DNA from: an uncultured Paenibacillaceae bacterium | GTDB taxonomy: Bacteria; Bacillota; Bacilli; Paenibacillales; K13 | Assembly (NCBI GenBank): GCA_913056365.1 | Contig: CAJXLT010000006.1 | Coordinates: 62,001-126,000, forward strand | Direction of reading: 5' to 3' | DNA length: 64,000 nt | Shown: positions 38,757 to 47,695 of the stretch, piece by piece | Numbering within the stretch: the first letter of the stretch is position 1 | How the letters are laid out: every line of letters starts with the position of its first letter | Translations under genes and position numbers: made by a program | The notes under the pieces: model-generated | What the model saw: only the letters and a program-made list of their open reading frames with translations | Told to the model about the DNA's origin: nothing | The model's database searches: none

Positions 38757-38905
38757 TCATGCGAACGCAGCTCACTACCGTTTACGCGGTACGGGTCATG
38801 CGAATGCAGTTCACTTCAGATACGCGGTCGGTCATGCGAACGCAGCTCACTACCGTTTGTACGGTTCGGTCATGCGAATGCCGCCCACTTCCGTTACAAG
38901 TGGAC
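38757..38905. repeat. Tandem repeat, 36-39-base unit, four copies
   Basis: Each unit begins CATGCGAAYGC and continues with CACTWCCGTT or a variant: 38757, 38796, 38832 and 38870. Units 1 and 3 agree best (CATGCGAACGCAGCTCACTA). Confidence 0.85.
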
Positions 38906-38983
38906 GGCATGCATAGTGTCCCGCGATTGTACGCTGAGGGCTGCGATGAGCTGAGCCATGCGCTGCTATCGCGGGACTTCGTC

Positions 38984-39496
38984 TTAGCGGCGGGCGCTCT
39001 TCGTTCTACGTCTCCGGCTGCTGGAACTGCGGCGGCGTCTGCGTCTGCGGCGTCTCGGGCGATCGAAGTCATAGTCGTCATTCTTGTCATTCGTACCTGC
39101 TTTGGGGAGGAAGGAGCCTGCGAGCAGCTTGAGCATCGGTCCCATCTGTTGCATAGTTTGCATCATCTTATTGAGCTTCGTGACTGTGCTCATAATGCCG
39201 TCGATGCCGCCTAGTCGGTCAATCATCTGCTTCATCTCACCGAGATTGAAGTTGCCTAGACCGCCACCAGAGCTGCCAGAGCTGCCGGAACCGCCGCCTA
39301 GACCGCCGAAGCCCCCGCCAGCTGGCGGCTGTCCGCCGAAGCCTCCGCCTCCTGGGATTTGACTGGTGTTTTGCGGGGGCAAGTAGGTTTGCTGTGAATA
39401 AGGAGGTTCTTGCGGGCCGAACAGCGCCTTCGTCTTGGCTTTGCCTGAAGGGTCAACATACTTGGGCAGTTGTCGGTTTGCGTAATATTTGCTCAT
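38984..39496 (-). CDS. Gly-rich protein with Arg/Ser-rich tail (YqfQ/VrrA-like)
   Basis: 170 residues of strongly biased sequence: an N-terminal SKYYANRQLPKYVDPSGKAK, a Gly/Ser-rich middle (about 49-82), one helix-forming block (LGEMKQMIDRLGGIDGIMSTVTKLNKMMQTMQQMGPMLKLL, about 84-125) and a tail of more than 20 mostly Arg and Ser residues. The central block resembles YqfQ-like proteins. AAAGGATAGTGA precedes ATG 39496. The basic tail suggests binding to nucleic acid or the cell surface; no function is known to me. Confidence 0.7.
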   Translation of the reverse strand: MSKYYANRQLPKYVDPSGKAKTKALFGPQEPPYSQQTYLPPQNTSQIPGGGGFGGQPPAGGGFGGLGGGSGSSGSSGGGLGNFNLGEMKQMIDRLGGIDGIMSTVTKLNKMMQTMQQMGPMLKLLAGSFLPKAGTNDKNDDYDFDRPRRRRRRRRRSSSSRRRRTKSARR

Positions 39497-39708
39497 AGGT
39501 CACTATCCTTTGTTTTTTACTACACTCTATGTATTCGTCTACGGGCGGGTATGGACGTTTGTCACGAGTTGGGGGGTAAATCGGGCGGGAGCACATTTTT
39601 CTATCGTTTAGCCCTGTACAGCGGGAACTTTTTAACGTTTGAAGCTTTTAGTCAAATAAAGTATGATAGTAGGAAGGAATCTTGAACACTGAGCAGGAAA
39701 GTCGGGGG

Positions 39709-40008
39709 ATGAACAACATGCAGCTTAAGAAATTGAACGACAAAACCGTGGACCAGCTATTTGAAGCGATATTGACACTGAAGGACGTGGAAGAGGCATA
39801 CGTATTCTTCGACGACCTATGTACTGTCAACGAAATTCAGTCACTGGCTCAGCGCTTGGAAGTAGCCCGCATGCTGCGCAAAGGTAATACGTACAATCAG
39901 ATTGAAGCCGAGACGGGCGCGAGCACAGCGACGATATCCAGAGTGAAGCGCTGCTTGAATTACGGCAATGACGGATATACACTTGCACTAGAACGATTGA
40001 ATCGATAA
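39709..40008 (+). CDS. yerC: YerC/YecD family TrpR-like DNA-binding protein
   Basis: 99 residues (start MNNMQLKKL). The TrpR-type helix-turn-helix is seen in NEIQSLAQRLEVARMLRKGNTYNQIEAETGASTATISRVKRCLNYGNDGY, nearly as in Bacillus YerC. ATG 39718 is an equally good start by homology; TTG 39682 is less likely. First gene of a tight operon with the chelatase, lipid kinase and rlmD genes; its stop is 29 bases from the next start. Confidence 0.92.
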   Translation: MNNMQLKKLNDKTVDQLFEAILTLKDVEEAYVFFDDLCTVNEIQSLAQRLEVARMLRKGNTYNQIEAETGASTATISRVKRCLNYGNDGYTLALERLNR

Positions 40009-40037
40009 TGGATCGAAGTCATGCGGGAGGGATGAGG

Positions 40038-40814
40038 ATGGGCAAGACAGGAATTCTCGTCATCAGTCACGGCTCCCGCGATCCTCGGTGGGTTGCTATG
40101 GTGGATGACGCTGTGGAGCAGGCGGTCCTTCCGGAAGGGGCGTTGATCGTATCTGTCTTCTTGGAAATCGTCGAAGGGCGGCTCATTCAGGATGGCATCA
40201 ATTGGCTAGAGGCGCAGGGAGTTCGGGAAATTGTGACGCTTCCGCTGTTCATGTCCTCCGGCAGTACGCATGTGGATGAAATAGCTTACGCGCTCGGCGT
40301 TCAGGAGAAGGCGCGCACAGATACCGATCTGGAGCCGTTCCGAGTGAATGTGCCGATGCGCATGCTGCCGCCGATGGATGACGAACCTGAAGTGGTAGAG
40401 ATGCTGTGGGATCGGATTCACTCGTTATCTGTCCAACCGGCCCGCGAACTGTTGGTGCTAGTCGGGCACGGCAGCAGAGAGCCGGGCTTTTATTCTGCAT
40501 ACAGAACAGGTCTGACACGACTTGCACAAGCGCTTGAAGCACGCGGCGGCTTCGCGCGAAGCGGGATCGCGTTGCTCCTGCCGGATCAGCTTGGCTGCAA
40601 GCTCCGTGCATGGCAGCGCAAGTACCCGGAGCTGCGGCCTGTTGTTGCACCAGTATTTCTTAGTGAAGGATACTTCACGAATCATGTCATTCCAGAGCGA
40701 ACGAAGGGATACACTGTACTATATAATGGCAAGGCGCTGCTGCCTCATCCGAAAGCCAGCCGCTGGATGGAGAGACGCATAGCAGATGCCTTGAACGAAG
40801 GAAGCGATGCCTAA
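40038..40814 (+). CDS. Two-domain CbiX/SirB-like chelatase
   Basis: 258 residues with two related halves, each opening with a strand and HGS motif: GILVISHGSRDPRW and LLVLVGHGSREPGFY. The family inserts cobalt or iron into sirohydrochlorin; both catalytic-type histidines (the HGS histidine and GSTHVDEIAY in the first half) are present. ATG 40038 follows GGGAGG by seven bases; ATG 40008 would overlap yerC but has no site. No other cobalamin or siroheme genes are near, so the physiological role is open. The stop overlaps the next start (TAATGA). Confidence 0.87.
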   Translation: MGKTGILVISHGSRDPRWVAMVDDAVEQAVLPEGALIVSVFLEIVEGRLIQDGINWLEAQGVREIVTLPLFMSSGSTHVDEIAYALGVQEKARTDTDLEPFRVNVPMRMLPPMDDEPEVVEMLWDRIHSLSVQPARELLVLVGHGSREPGFYSAYRTGLTRLAQALEARGGFARSGIALLLPDQLGCKLRAWQRKYPELRPVVAPVFLSEGYFTNHVIPERTKGYTVLYNGKALLPHPKASRWMERRIADALNEGSDA

Positions 40815-41857
40815 TGAGCAACGGTCATGAACGGAAGGGTGAGGAGCTACTGGTGCGAATCGGCAGTCATACATCGAGGCAGAAGCCGAAGAAGCGAGCA
40901 AGGTTAATCTACAATCCGACCTCAGGACGGGAAGAGATGAAGCGGCGCTTGTCCGACATCTTGGTACGTCTGGAGCAAGGCGGGTTGGAAACATCTTGCC
41001 ATGCTACTATCGGAGCTGGCGATGCAACGTTGGCTGCGGCGGAAGCAGTTGACCGCGGCTTCGATCTGATCATTGCGGCAGGCGGAGACGGCACGCTGAA
41101 TGAAGTGATTACCGGCATGGCCGTGAAGGAGAAGCGCCCGCCGCTCGGTATTCTGCCGCTCGGCACGACGAATGATTTCGCTCGAGCGATGGGCATTCCG
41201 CGGCAGTGGGATCAAGCATGCGACATCATCGTGCAGCAGCAGACTCGGCCGGTCGATATCGGTCGGATGAACGACCGCTTCTTCATTAATATTGCCGGCG
41301 GCGGATCGATGACTGAGCTTACTTACGAAGTGCCGAGCAAGCTGAAGACGATGCTCGGACAGCTCGCTTACTATATGAAGGGTGTCGAGAAGTTGCCGCG
41401 CTTCCGCCCGATCCATCTGACTATTCGTACCGATGAACGGGAGATGGAAGGGGAATTCATGCTGTTTCTCATTGCCAACTCTAACTCGATCGGCGGCTTC
41501 GAGAAGCTGGCACCGCAAGCACGGATGGATGACGGCTTGTTCGACGTGCTGCTCCTGAAGCGCTGTAATCTGGCGGACTTCGTTCGAGTTACGACCGCAG
41601 CCTTGCGCGGAGAGCATACTGCGGATTCTCATGTCGTCTACTTCCAGACACGGCATATTGAAGTGATGTCAGACGATTATACCCAATTAAACCTAGACGG
41701 TGAGTATGGCGGTACATTGCCATGCCGCTGCACAATATTGCCCTCACATTTGCAGGTCATTCATGATGCAGAAGGGATCTATTGCGGGAAATTGAAAAAT
41801 GGAGCGAAACCAATTGATGAGGAAACAGAAGGCAGCACGAACACAATCGAAGAATAG
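40814..41857 (+). CDS. dgkB: Diacylglycerol kinase/lipid kinase (DgkB/YegS family)
   Basis: 347 residues. The N-terminal kinase domain has RARLIYNPTSGREE, IIAAGGDGTLNEVITG and PLGTTNDFARAMGIP; the second domain contains NIAGGG and the substrate part SNSIGGFEKLAPQA. It would phosphorylate diacylglycerol to phosphatidic acid at the membrane surface, as Bacillus DgkB. A GTG at about 40853 with GAGGAG could be the true start, removing 13 residues. It overlaps rlmD by 59 bases. Confidence 0.92.
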   Translation: MSNGHERKGEELLVRIGSHTSRQKPKKRARLIYNPTSGREEMKRRLSDILVRLEQGGLETSCHATIGAGDATLAAAEAVDRGFDLIIAAGGDGTLNEVITGMAVKEKRPPLGILPLGTTNDFARAMGIPRQWDQACDIIVQQQTRPVDIGRMNDRFFINIAGGGSMTELTYEVPSKLKTMLGQLAYYMKGVEKLPRFRPIHLTIRTDEREMEGEFMLFLIANSNSIGGFEKLAPQARMDDGLFDVLLLKRCNLADFVRVTTAALRGEHTADSHVVYFQTRHIEVMSDDYTQLNLDGEYGGTLPCRCTILPSHLQVIHDAEGIYCGKLKNGAKPIDEETEGSTNTIEE

Positions 41858-43655
41858 ACGCGGTGACGAGCAGTTAAGTAGTCGGGAGGAACGTCGTTCA
41901 GAAGTGCAGTCCGCTGATCGAGTGGCGTCCGCTATGGGGGCAGCCTGCTTCCTATCCGGTCTGCCGGTTCGCAAGAACGATGAGGTCGTCGCCGAGATTG
42001 TCGGGATCGGCCATAACGGAGAAGGCGTAGGACGGTATCAAGGCTTCACGCTGTTCATTGCTGGCGCGCTGCCTGGCGAGAAGGTGCTGACCCGCGTTGT
42101 GAAGCTGAAGAAGCAATTTGGCTATGGCAAATTGGTGGAAGTCGTGGAGGCGAGCCCGGATAGGGTGGCGCCTCCTTGTTCCATATACAGCCAGTGCGGC
42201 GGCTGCCAGCTGCAGCACCTTGGCTACGAGGCGCAGCTTCGAGTGAAGCGCCAGCTGGTCGTAGACAATCTGGAGCGGATCGGCAAGCTGTCTGTGCGCG
42301 GTGCTGTTGGGGAAGCGGATACGGCAGTGAATGCTGAGCATAATGGCAGTGTTGCAGGTAATGGTGCCGCCGATAGGGGAACCGCAGGAGGGCTTCCTGA
42401 GCGTGATGCACAGAACGGTGTTATTGAGTATGTTGCCAATAAGGAAGCTCCTGAGCGAAGTGCACAGGATGAGACTCTTAAGGTGGAAGAAAGCAAGGGT
42501 AGAACAGAGTTTGATTGCTGCGTTCCTGAGCGTGATGCACATAATCAAGCGCCTGAGCCAAGTGCACGTATTCATGCTGAAGGATCGGCAGAGTCGGCTG
42601 AGGAGCCAGAGCAGTTTGAATCCGGTGTGTATGTTCACCCGACCATCGGGATGGACAATCCATGGCGCTACCGGAACAAGGCGCAGGTGCCGATCGGCGA
42701 GCAGGAGGGCGGCTTAGTTGGAGGGTTCTATGCGCAGAGCAGCCACCGCATCATTGATATGAAGGAATGCCTCATTCAGCACGAGCAGAATGACCAAGTC
42801 GTGGCGAAGGTGAAGCACATAGCAGGCGAGCTAGGCATCCGCGCCTATGATGAGAAGACGGGTCGCGGGCTGCTGCGCCATGTCATCGCCAAGTATGGCT
42901 TTGCCACTGGTGAAATTATGATCGTGCTGGTCACCAACGGCAAGCAGATACCGAAGCAGGACGAATTGGTTGGCTTACTGCGCAGGGACGTGCCCGGTGT
43001 AGTCAGCATCTGTCAGAATATCAATACAGACAAGACGAATGTCATCTTCGGACCGACAACACGGGTATTATGGGGTAGCGAAGCGATCCGCGATGCGATT
43101 GGCGACGTGCAGTTCCTAATATCTGCGCGCTCCTTCTATCAGGTAAATCCAGTGCAGACAGAAACTCTGTACAACCAAGCATTGGACTATGCGCAGCTGA
43201 CAGGAGAAGAAACCGTGATCGACGCATACTGCGGGATCGGCACGATCTCGCTCTTCCTAGCGAAGCGCGCCAAGGAAGTGTACGGTGTGGAGATTGTGAA
43301 GGAAGCAATCGCCGACGCACGCCGCAATGCGGAGCTGAACGACATCCGCAACGTCTCGTTCCAGACAGGTCCTGCTGAGGAAGTCATTCCTGCTTGGCGA
43401 GAGCAGGGCATCCAGCCGGACGTGATCGTCGTCGATCCCCCACGCAAAGGCTGTGACGAAGCACTGCTCGACACAATCCTCGTCATGCGCCCCGCGCATG
43501 TCGTCTACGTATCGTGCAACCCGTCCACGCTGGCCCGCGACCTTCGTGTGCTGGAGGATGGAGGCTATCGCACCGTCGAGGTGCAGCCGGTGGATATGTT
43601 CCCGCATACGACACATGTAGAGAGTGTAACAAAAATACAACGAATCGATACGTAG
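41799..43655 (+). CDS. rlmD: 23S rRNA (uracil-C5)-methyltransferase, RlmD/RlmCD type, with low-complexity insertion
   Basis: 618 residues. A basic N-terminal stretch (1-57) is followed by a TRAM domain (60-115), Fe-S cysteines in CSIYSQCGGCQLQH (127-140), the SAM-binding IDAYCGIGTISLFLAKRA and the catalytic cysteine in VYVSCNPSTLARD. Residues about 167-276 (42297-42626) form an insertion of roughly 110 residues rich in Glu, Ala and Asn with four PER(D/S)A-like repeats; relatives go straight from the Fe-S region to PWRYRNK. The start is uncertain (ATG 41799 or 41817, both inside dgkB). Bacillus RlmCD modifies U747 and U1939; a single role cannot be told here. Confidence 0.92.
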   Translation: MERNQLMRKQKAARTQSKNRRGDEQLSSREERRSEVQSADRVASAMGAACFLSGLPVRKNDEVVAEIVGIGHNGEGVGRYQGFTLFIAGALPGEKVLTRVVKLKKQFGYGKLVEVVEASPDRVAPPCSIYSQCGGCQLQHLGYEAQLRVKRQLVVDNLERIGKLSVRGAVGEADTAVNAEHNGSVAGNGAADRGTAGGLPERDAQNGVIEYVANKEAPERSAQDETLKVEESKGRTEFDCCVPERDAHNQAPEPSARIHAEGSAESAEEPEQFESGVYVHPTIGMDNPWRYRNKAQVPIGEQEGGLVGGFYAQSSHRIIDMKECLIQHEQNDQVVAKVKHIAGELGIRAYDEKTGRGLLRHVIAKYGFATGEIMIVLVTNGKQIPKQDELVGLLRRDVPGVVSICQNINTDKTNVIFGPTTRVLWGSEAIRDAIGDVQFLISARSFYQVNPVQTETLYNQALDYAQLTGEETVIDAYCGIGTISLFLAKRAKEVYGVEIVKEAIADARRNAELNDIRNVSFQTGPAEEVIPAWREQGIQPDVIVVDPPRKGCDEALLDTILVMRPAHVVYVSCNPSTLARDLRVLEDGGYRTVEVQPVDMFPHTTHVESVTKIQRIDT

Positions 43656-43724
43656 AAATCTTTTGTTGTCAACACTTTGCGCGATTTGTTAGGACTTGGA
43701 TATGGATGTCGAGTGTGTGAGCAT

Positions 43725-43770
43725 AGGGAAGTGACAGAACCGAGTAGGTTTTTGCACTTCCCTTTTGTTT
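43725..43770 (+). terminator. Terminator of the yerC-rlmD operon
   Basis: AGGGAAGTG (43725-43733) and CACTTCCCT (43755-43763) with inner AACC/GGTT, then TTTTG. It sits at the boundary where the sequence becomes AT-rich. Confidence 0.88.
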
Positions 43771-43884
43771 TATATTTCCAATAATGATTTGTCGTGTTAC
43801 GATGGGAATGGTACGAGCATAAGAGATTTTCTGTCGTCGAACAGATTTCCTAGTTTAGTCTATGTACTTGCTAATAATCCCAAT

Positions 43885-44556
43885 TTACCCCTTGGATAAA
43901 GGAGAGGGTAACCGAAATCCCTTCACAATGAGCCATATGGCAAAGATCACTTCAAACAGACCGCCAGGAGCTGATAATAATACACCGATCTCTAAACCGA
44001 ATAGCTCCGCCGCGCATCCAAACGCCAACACCGCATATCCCGCAATTCCCCAAATGGAAAGCCATCGCGGAACAAGCCTGAATTTAAATAAAGCATAACA
44101 AAAAAACAGGCTGCCGATTCCTAATGTTAGCATTCCGATTTGATAAGATATGAAATTTCCATTCAAGCTGTAATCAGCCAGTGTCTGAAATATAGAAGCA
44201 GCCTCGGGATTTTCTCTCGCCGTTTTGCCCGCAAAGACAATGAGCAACAAGCATAGTGTGCTGATAGCCAAAAATACTGCCTCCACCATACGCGTACTCA
44301 AATAAAGCAATGCTGTTCTTTTGCAGTAATGCTCAAGAACAGGAAACAACAAGATGCCGATTCCGACAACGATAAATGAGTTCATCAGCATGAACAAAGC
44401 TCCAATCGCGAAGGTCGTGCGATGATCCCAGAGCGAGTCGGGAGTAAGCGATTGATTAATTAGACCGCTAATCATACTTTGGCCTCCGCCGTATAAGAGA
44501 AAGGCTGCCAATAAAAAAATACCAGTTGTAATAGAAATCACTTTTGGTGCTTGCAT
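43885..44556 (-). CDS. DUF4386 family membrane protein
   Basis: 223 residues with six or seven hydrophobic helices (TGIFLLAAFLLYGGG, FIVVGIGILLFPVLEHY, RMVEAVFLAISTLCLLLIV, QIGMLTLGIGSLFFCYALF, SIWGIAGYAVLAFG, APGGLFEVIFAIWLIVKGF), the pattern of DUF4386. ATG 44556 follows GGAGGA by eight bases on the minus strand. Divergent from the TetR gene and sharing its operator, so it is almost surely the TetR target. Function unknown; such pairs often concern membrane or drug stress. Confidence 0.85.
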   Translation of the reverse strand: MQAPKVISITTGIFLLAAFLLYGGGQSMISGLINQSLTPDSLWDHRTTFAIGALFMLMNSFIVVGIGILLFPVLEHYCKRTALLYLSTRMVEAVFLAISTLCLLLIVFAGKTARENPEAASIFQTLADYSLNGNFISYQIGMLTLGIGSLFFCYALFKFRLVPRWLSIWGIAGYAVLAFGCAAELFGLEIGVLLSAPGGLFEVIFAIWLIVKGFRLPSPLSKG

Positions 44557-44581
44557 AATAAGAGTCCTCCGTATACTCAAT

Positions 44582-44629
44582 TTGACAAACTTACAGCGTA
44601 AGTCTATACTTACATTGTAAGTTTGTCAA
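44582..44629. promoter_or_regulatory. TetR operator: 22-bp inverted repeat overlapping two face-to-face promoters
   Basis: Arms 44582-44603 and 44608-44629 are inverted copies (20 of 22 bases) with a four-base centre; the outermost six bases of each are TTGACA. Plus strand: TTGACA, 17 bases, TATACT (44605-44610) toward tetR. Minus strand: TTGACA, 17 bases, TAGACT toward the DUF4386 gene. A dimer bound here would block both. Confidence 0.88.
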
Positions 44630-44645
44630 GGAGGAAATACATACA

Positions 44646-45296
44646 TTGATTAGTAAAGCTAAACAACCATTGACGAAAGAACGGATTATTCAGGCCTCGT
44701 ATGACTATGCGGACAGGCACGGAATCGAAGCTTTATCGATGAGAGCTATCGCCGATTCGCTTAACGTAAAAGCCATGTCGCTATATAATCATGTCCAGAA
44801 CAAAGAAGAAATCTTAGATGCCTTGATCGACAAGGTAATCTCTGAAATAACGGTTCCCGACATTCATCAAAATTGGAGAACGGCGCTTGAAGCACGCGCA
44901 CATTCCACTTATCAAGTTCTATTGAAGCATAGGTGGGTTCTTCTTCCAATTACAGCGAGAAAAAATAGCGGGCCGGCTATGCTCATTTATTTTGATCGTT
45001 CGTTGTCTTGCTTGCACAATTCCGGATTTTCCCTCATTGAAGCAGACTATGCTCTGAATGCTATTGATAGCTACACCTATGGATTTGTTCATATTCAAAC
45101 GAATTTTCCAATTGACGAGCCCCAATATGCCGAGACTGCACAGGAACATCTTGATTTAATTCCCCGGGCGGATTATCCCGCACTGCATGATTTAAGCCGT
45201 CTCGTAATCGAACAAACTTACAATGGGGTACCTGACTTTCAATTTGGATTAGAGTTTATACTAGGAGGATTAGAGAAATTACTGAAAAATCGTTGA
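44646..45296 (+). CDS. TetR family regulator
   Basis: 216 residues. N-terminal helix-turn-helix KERIIQASYDYADRHGIEALSMRAIADSLNVKAMSLYNHVQNKEEILDALID; the C-terminal part (YQVLLKHRWVLLPI, YTYGFVHIQTNFP) is of the TetR_C_1-like class. TTG 44646 lies 11 bases after AAGGAGG; no ATG is available nearby. It very probably represses itself and the divergent DUF4386 gene. Ligand unknown. Confidence 0.93.
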   Translation: MISKAKQPLTKERIIQASYDYADRHGIEALSMRAIADSLNVKAMSLYNHVQNKEEILDALIDKVISEITVPDIHQNWRTALEARAHSTYQVLLKHRWVLLPITARKNSGPAMLIYFDRSLSCLHNSGFSLIEADYALNAIDSYTYGFVHIQTNFPIDEPQYAETAQEHLDLIPRADYPALHDLSRLVIEQTYNGVPDFQFGLEFILGGLEKLLKNR

Positions 45297-45459
45297 CAAA
45301 GGTGACAAGCGCATAGTTACACTAGCATAGTATTCTTCTGTGCAATGCCGTATAGTCTTCGCATAGTGGACGGTCGATGATTAAAAACGAATGAAAGAAC
45401 GTGGTAGATAGTCGCATCAGCAAACTTGTTGATCCAAATCTTTGAGTGAGGTGATTCAA

Positions 45460-46132
45460 ATGGCATCTATTGAAATTCTTTCATTGAATGTGGGCATGCC
45501 CAAGCAGGTCCAATTTCAACAGAAAGAGGTTTCCACAGCAATATTCAAAACGGCTACAGATGAAGCTTTACATTTATCTTACCTAAACTTTGAAGGGGAT
45601 GGACAGGGTGATCTCGTTCATCATGGAGGCAAGTAGAAGGCTGTATGCGTCTATCCTTACGAACACTATCCTTTTTGGGAAAATGAATTGAAAAGACCGT
45701 TAGAGTATGGGGCCTTAGGGGGGGAATTTAACAATAAAAGGCTTGTTGGAAACGGATGTCTGCATTGGGGACATTTTCGAGCTTGGTCAAGCAATCGTTC
45801 AAGTTAGTCAGCCGAGACAACCTTGTTACAAGTTGACGATCAGGCATGGTGTACCGGATGTGCTCTTGAAGGTACAACAAATGGGCTACACGGGATTTTA
45901 CTTCCGTGTTTTGGAAGAGGGGGCCGTCTCTAAAGACGACGGACTATCGCTTCTTCATCGTCATCCTAAGGAGATTACGGTTTCATTTGCCAATCGGATT
46001 ATGCACCGTGAGAAGGATAATATCAAGGGCATCAAACAAATCCTCGAAGTGGAAGAATTGTCCTTGAATTACCGGGAGCGATCATTTTGGAAAAACTCAA
46101 CATATATATTGTGTTCTGAGGCCGCTGACTGA
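45460..46132 (+). pseudogene. MOSC domain (YiiM-like) protein, broken by a stop and a frameshift
   Basis: ATG 45460 behind GAGGTGA starts MASIEILSLNVGMPKQV...GDGQGDLVHHGGK and stops at TAG 45634-45636. The same frame continues AVCVYPYEHYPFWENELKRPLEYGALGG. Then the reading must shift in a run of seven G (45718-45724) to continue NLTIKGLLETDVCIGDIFELGQAIVQVSQPRQPCYKL to 46132. Without these two lesions it would be a complete 220-residue molybdenum-cofactor sulfurase C-terminal (MOSC) protein of the YiiM group. Decay or sequencing error are both possible; two lesions favour decay. Confidence 0.82.
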
Positions 46133-46310
46133 ACAGAGTGGGAAGCGGGTCGCCGCGATAGCGAAATTCGCTGTCATAATCATCCTCGACGATCCAAAAG
46201 GATTGCTCTGCAGCCAAATGCAGCAATTGCTGCCTGCGAGCTTCCGACATAATCACGCCAACTGCGCACTGATGCGATGGCGTAATATATACAGAGCATT
46301 CCCGTCTTTC
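46075..46310 (-). pseudogene. Fragment of a MocR/PdxR-type (GntR-aminotransferase) regulator
   Basis: Reading leftwards, the frame gives CSVYITPSHQ, VIMSEARRQQLLHLAAEQSFWIVEDDYDSEFRYRGDPLP and NTIYMLSFSKMIAPG, the middle of the aminotransferase domain with its PLP lysine. The GntR helix-turn-helix and both domain ends are missing, and similarity stops abruptly near 46310 and 46075, the latter inside the broken MOSC gene. It is a deletion remnant, not an expressed regulator. Confidence 0.8.
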
Positions 46311-46506
46311 GGGTTGCCACCGACCTCCGGCACAGTGAATCACTGCAAAGGTGGTCGGCTTTTCATATTTCGGTTTTTTTGTTATTTGAAATTTTAGTCC
46401 CATGACACAGAATATTTATCCACATAGCTAGTTGCGGTAGCTTGGCTACTAGAGTACTTTAAAAGTTAAGTAAAGGAATGTAACGATCGAAGGGAGCTGT
46501 TGGCCA

Positions 46507-47568
46507 ATGACAAGGACCAAGATACTGCCTTTGGCGGAGCCACGTATTTACGCTTATTCTTCACATGCTACGGCTTTGTCTATCATGTCGATTGACGAAG
46601 ACTACTTACCCTGGTTCCATAGTAACTACATCCAGCTTTGCGGTATGAAGGACTACAGGGATACGACTGATTTGCCTCTGGATTTCTATTTGGGCCCGCG
46701 CAAAGATTCCAACTACAATGTGAATACGAATTGGCTAACATTCCTGAGTACAGATAGACAGTTAGTTGAACGTACCTGCGGAGATATTATTCCGTATATT
46801 ATGGCGTGCATAGATCAGAATCATTATGTAGCTTTACTTTTGGATGAGTTTTATATGAAAGATCGGTGGGCCTATCATAACCGAAAATGGGAGCATGAAA
46901 ATCTAATTTTCGGCTATGATTTGGAGAGACGCATATTCCACATCATAGGTTTTAAAGGAACCATTCGTAAGTTCAGAGCTTCTGAAATTAGTTTTGACGT
47001 CTTCCGAGCAGCCTATGAGCAATGCGATGACCGGGAACAAGGCGACTGGAGGAATAACATTTTCTTAATTCGCAAAGTCCCCAAGGAAATAGGTCCATTT
47101 AAGGGAAAGTACGATTTTGATCTCGATTTGGTGATTCAGACCATTGAAGAATTTCTGGAGTCCCATGATGCCAGTAAGAAATTTAGTATGTTTCATAATA
47201 ACTTGAACCATGTGGTTTTTGGTATGGAAGTGTACGATTCGATCAAGACGAATTTGCCCGACTTCTGGTATGACATTAGGCCGGTGCATGTGCTGGTGGA
47301 GCACAAAAGCTGCATGGTGGATCGGATTCAATATTTGAAGGACAACAGGTATTTGGCTGAAGAGGAGTATACATATTTACATGACTCTTATAGTACAATG
47401 GTTCACACTTGCACCATTATGAGGAATATGCAATTAAGATATATAGCTTCAAAGGATCGAGAGAAAGATAGACATTGGCTTGATAGAATCATCACAGAGC
47501 TGGACCAGCTCGCAGTGTTTGAGAAGGAAGTGTTGGAGCGAATGCTCGCCGTGTTGAAGCAATCATAA
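46507..47568 (+). CDS. Hypothetical protein, possible distant BtrH/C39-like fold
   Basis: 353 residues, soluble. I do not recognise it firmly. The part NHYVALLLDEFYMKDRWAYHNRKWEHENLIFGYDLERRIFHIIGF (about 105-149) has the same layout as the GKPVIAFVDMHEMNYH...HAVLLTGYDEE region of the protein at 6742-7878, including a His and an Asp, but no cysteine stands where the nucleophile should be (FHSNYIQL, about 37-44). Start ATG 46507 after AAGGGAGCTG. It sits alone between decayed genes and the sugar island. It may be an inactive homologue or a different fold. Confidence 0.6.
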   Translation: MTRTKILPLAEPRIYAYSSHATALSIMSIDEDYLPWFHSNYIQLCGMKDYRDTTDLPLDFYLGPRKDSNYNVNTNWLTFLSTDRQLVERTCGDIIPYIMACIDQNHYVALLLDEFYMKDRWAYHNRKWEHENLIFGYDLERRIFHIIGFKGTIRKFRASEISFDVFRAAYEQCDDREQGDWRNNIFLIRKVPKEIGPFKGKYDFDLDLVIQTIEEFLESHDASKKFSMFHNNLNHVVFGMEVYDSIKTNLPDFWYDIRPVHVLVEHKSCMVDRIQYLKDNRYLAEEEYTYLHDSYSTMVHTCTIMRNMQLRYIASKDREKDRHWLDRIITELDQLAVFEKEVLERMLAVLKQS

Positions 47569-47695
47569 ACTATAAATGCCATGACTGTAGTATGTTATAA
47601 TATAAAGTTTTTTGGGGTTAGAAATTGTGTGAAATTGATGTGAAAATGTTCTGATGATATTGAGAAAAATAACCTATAGGATCATAAAAACGCAA

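Noticed and set aside
38428..38905. CRISPR array
   Set aside because: Units are contiguous with no unique spacers and no cas genes are present.
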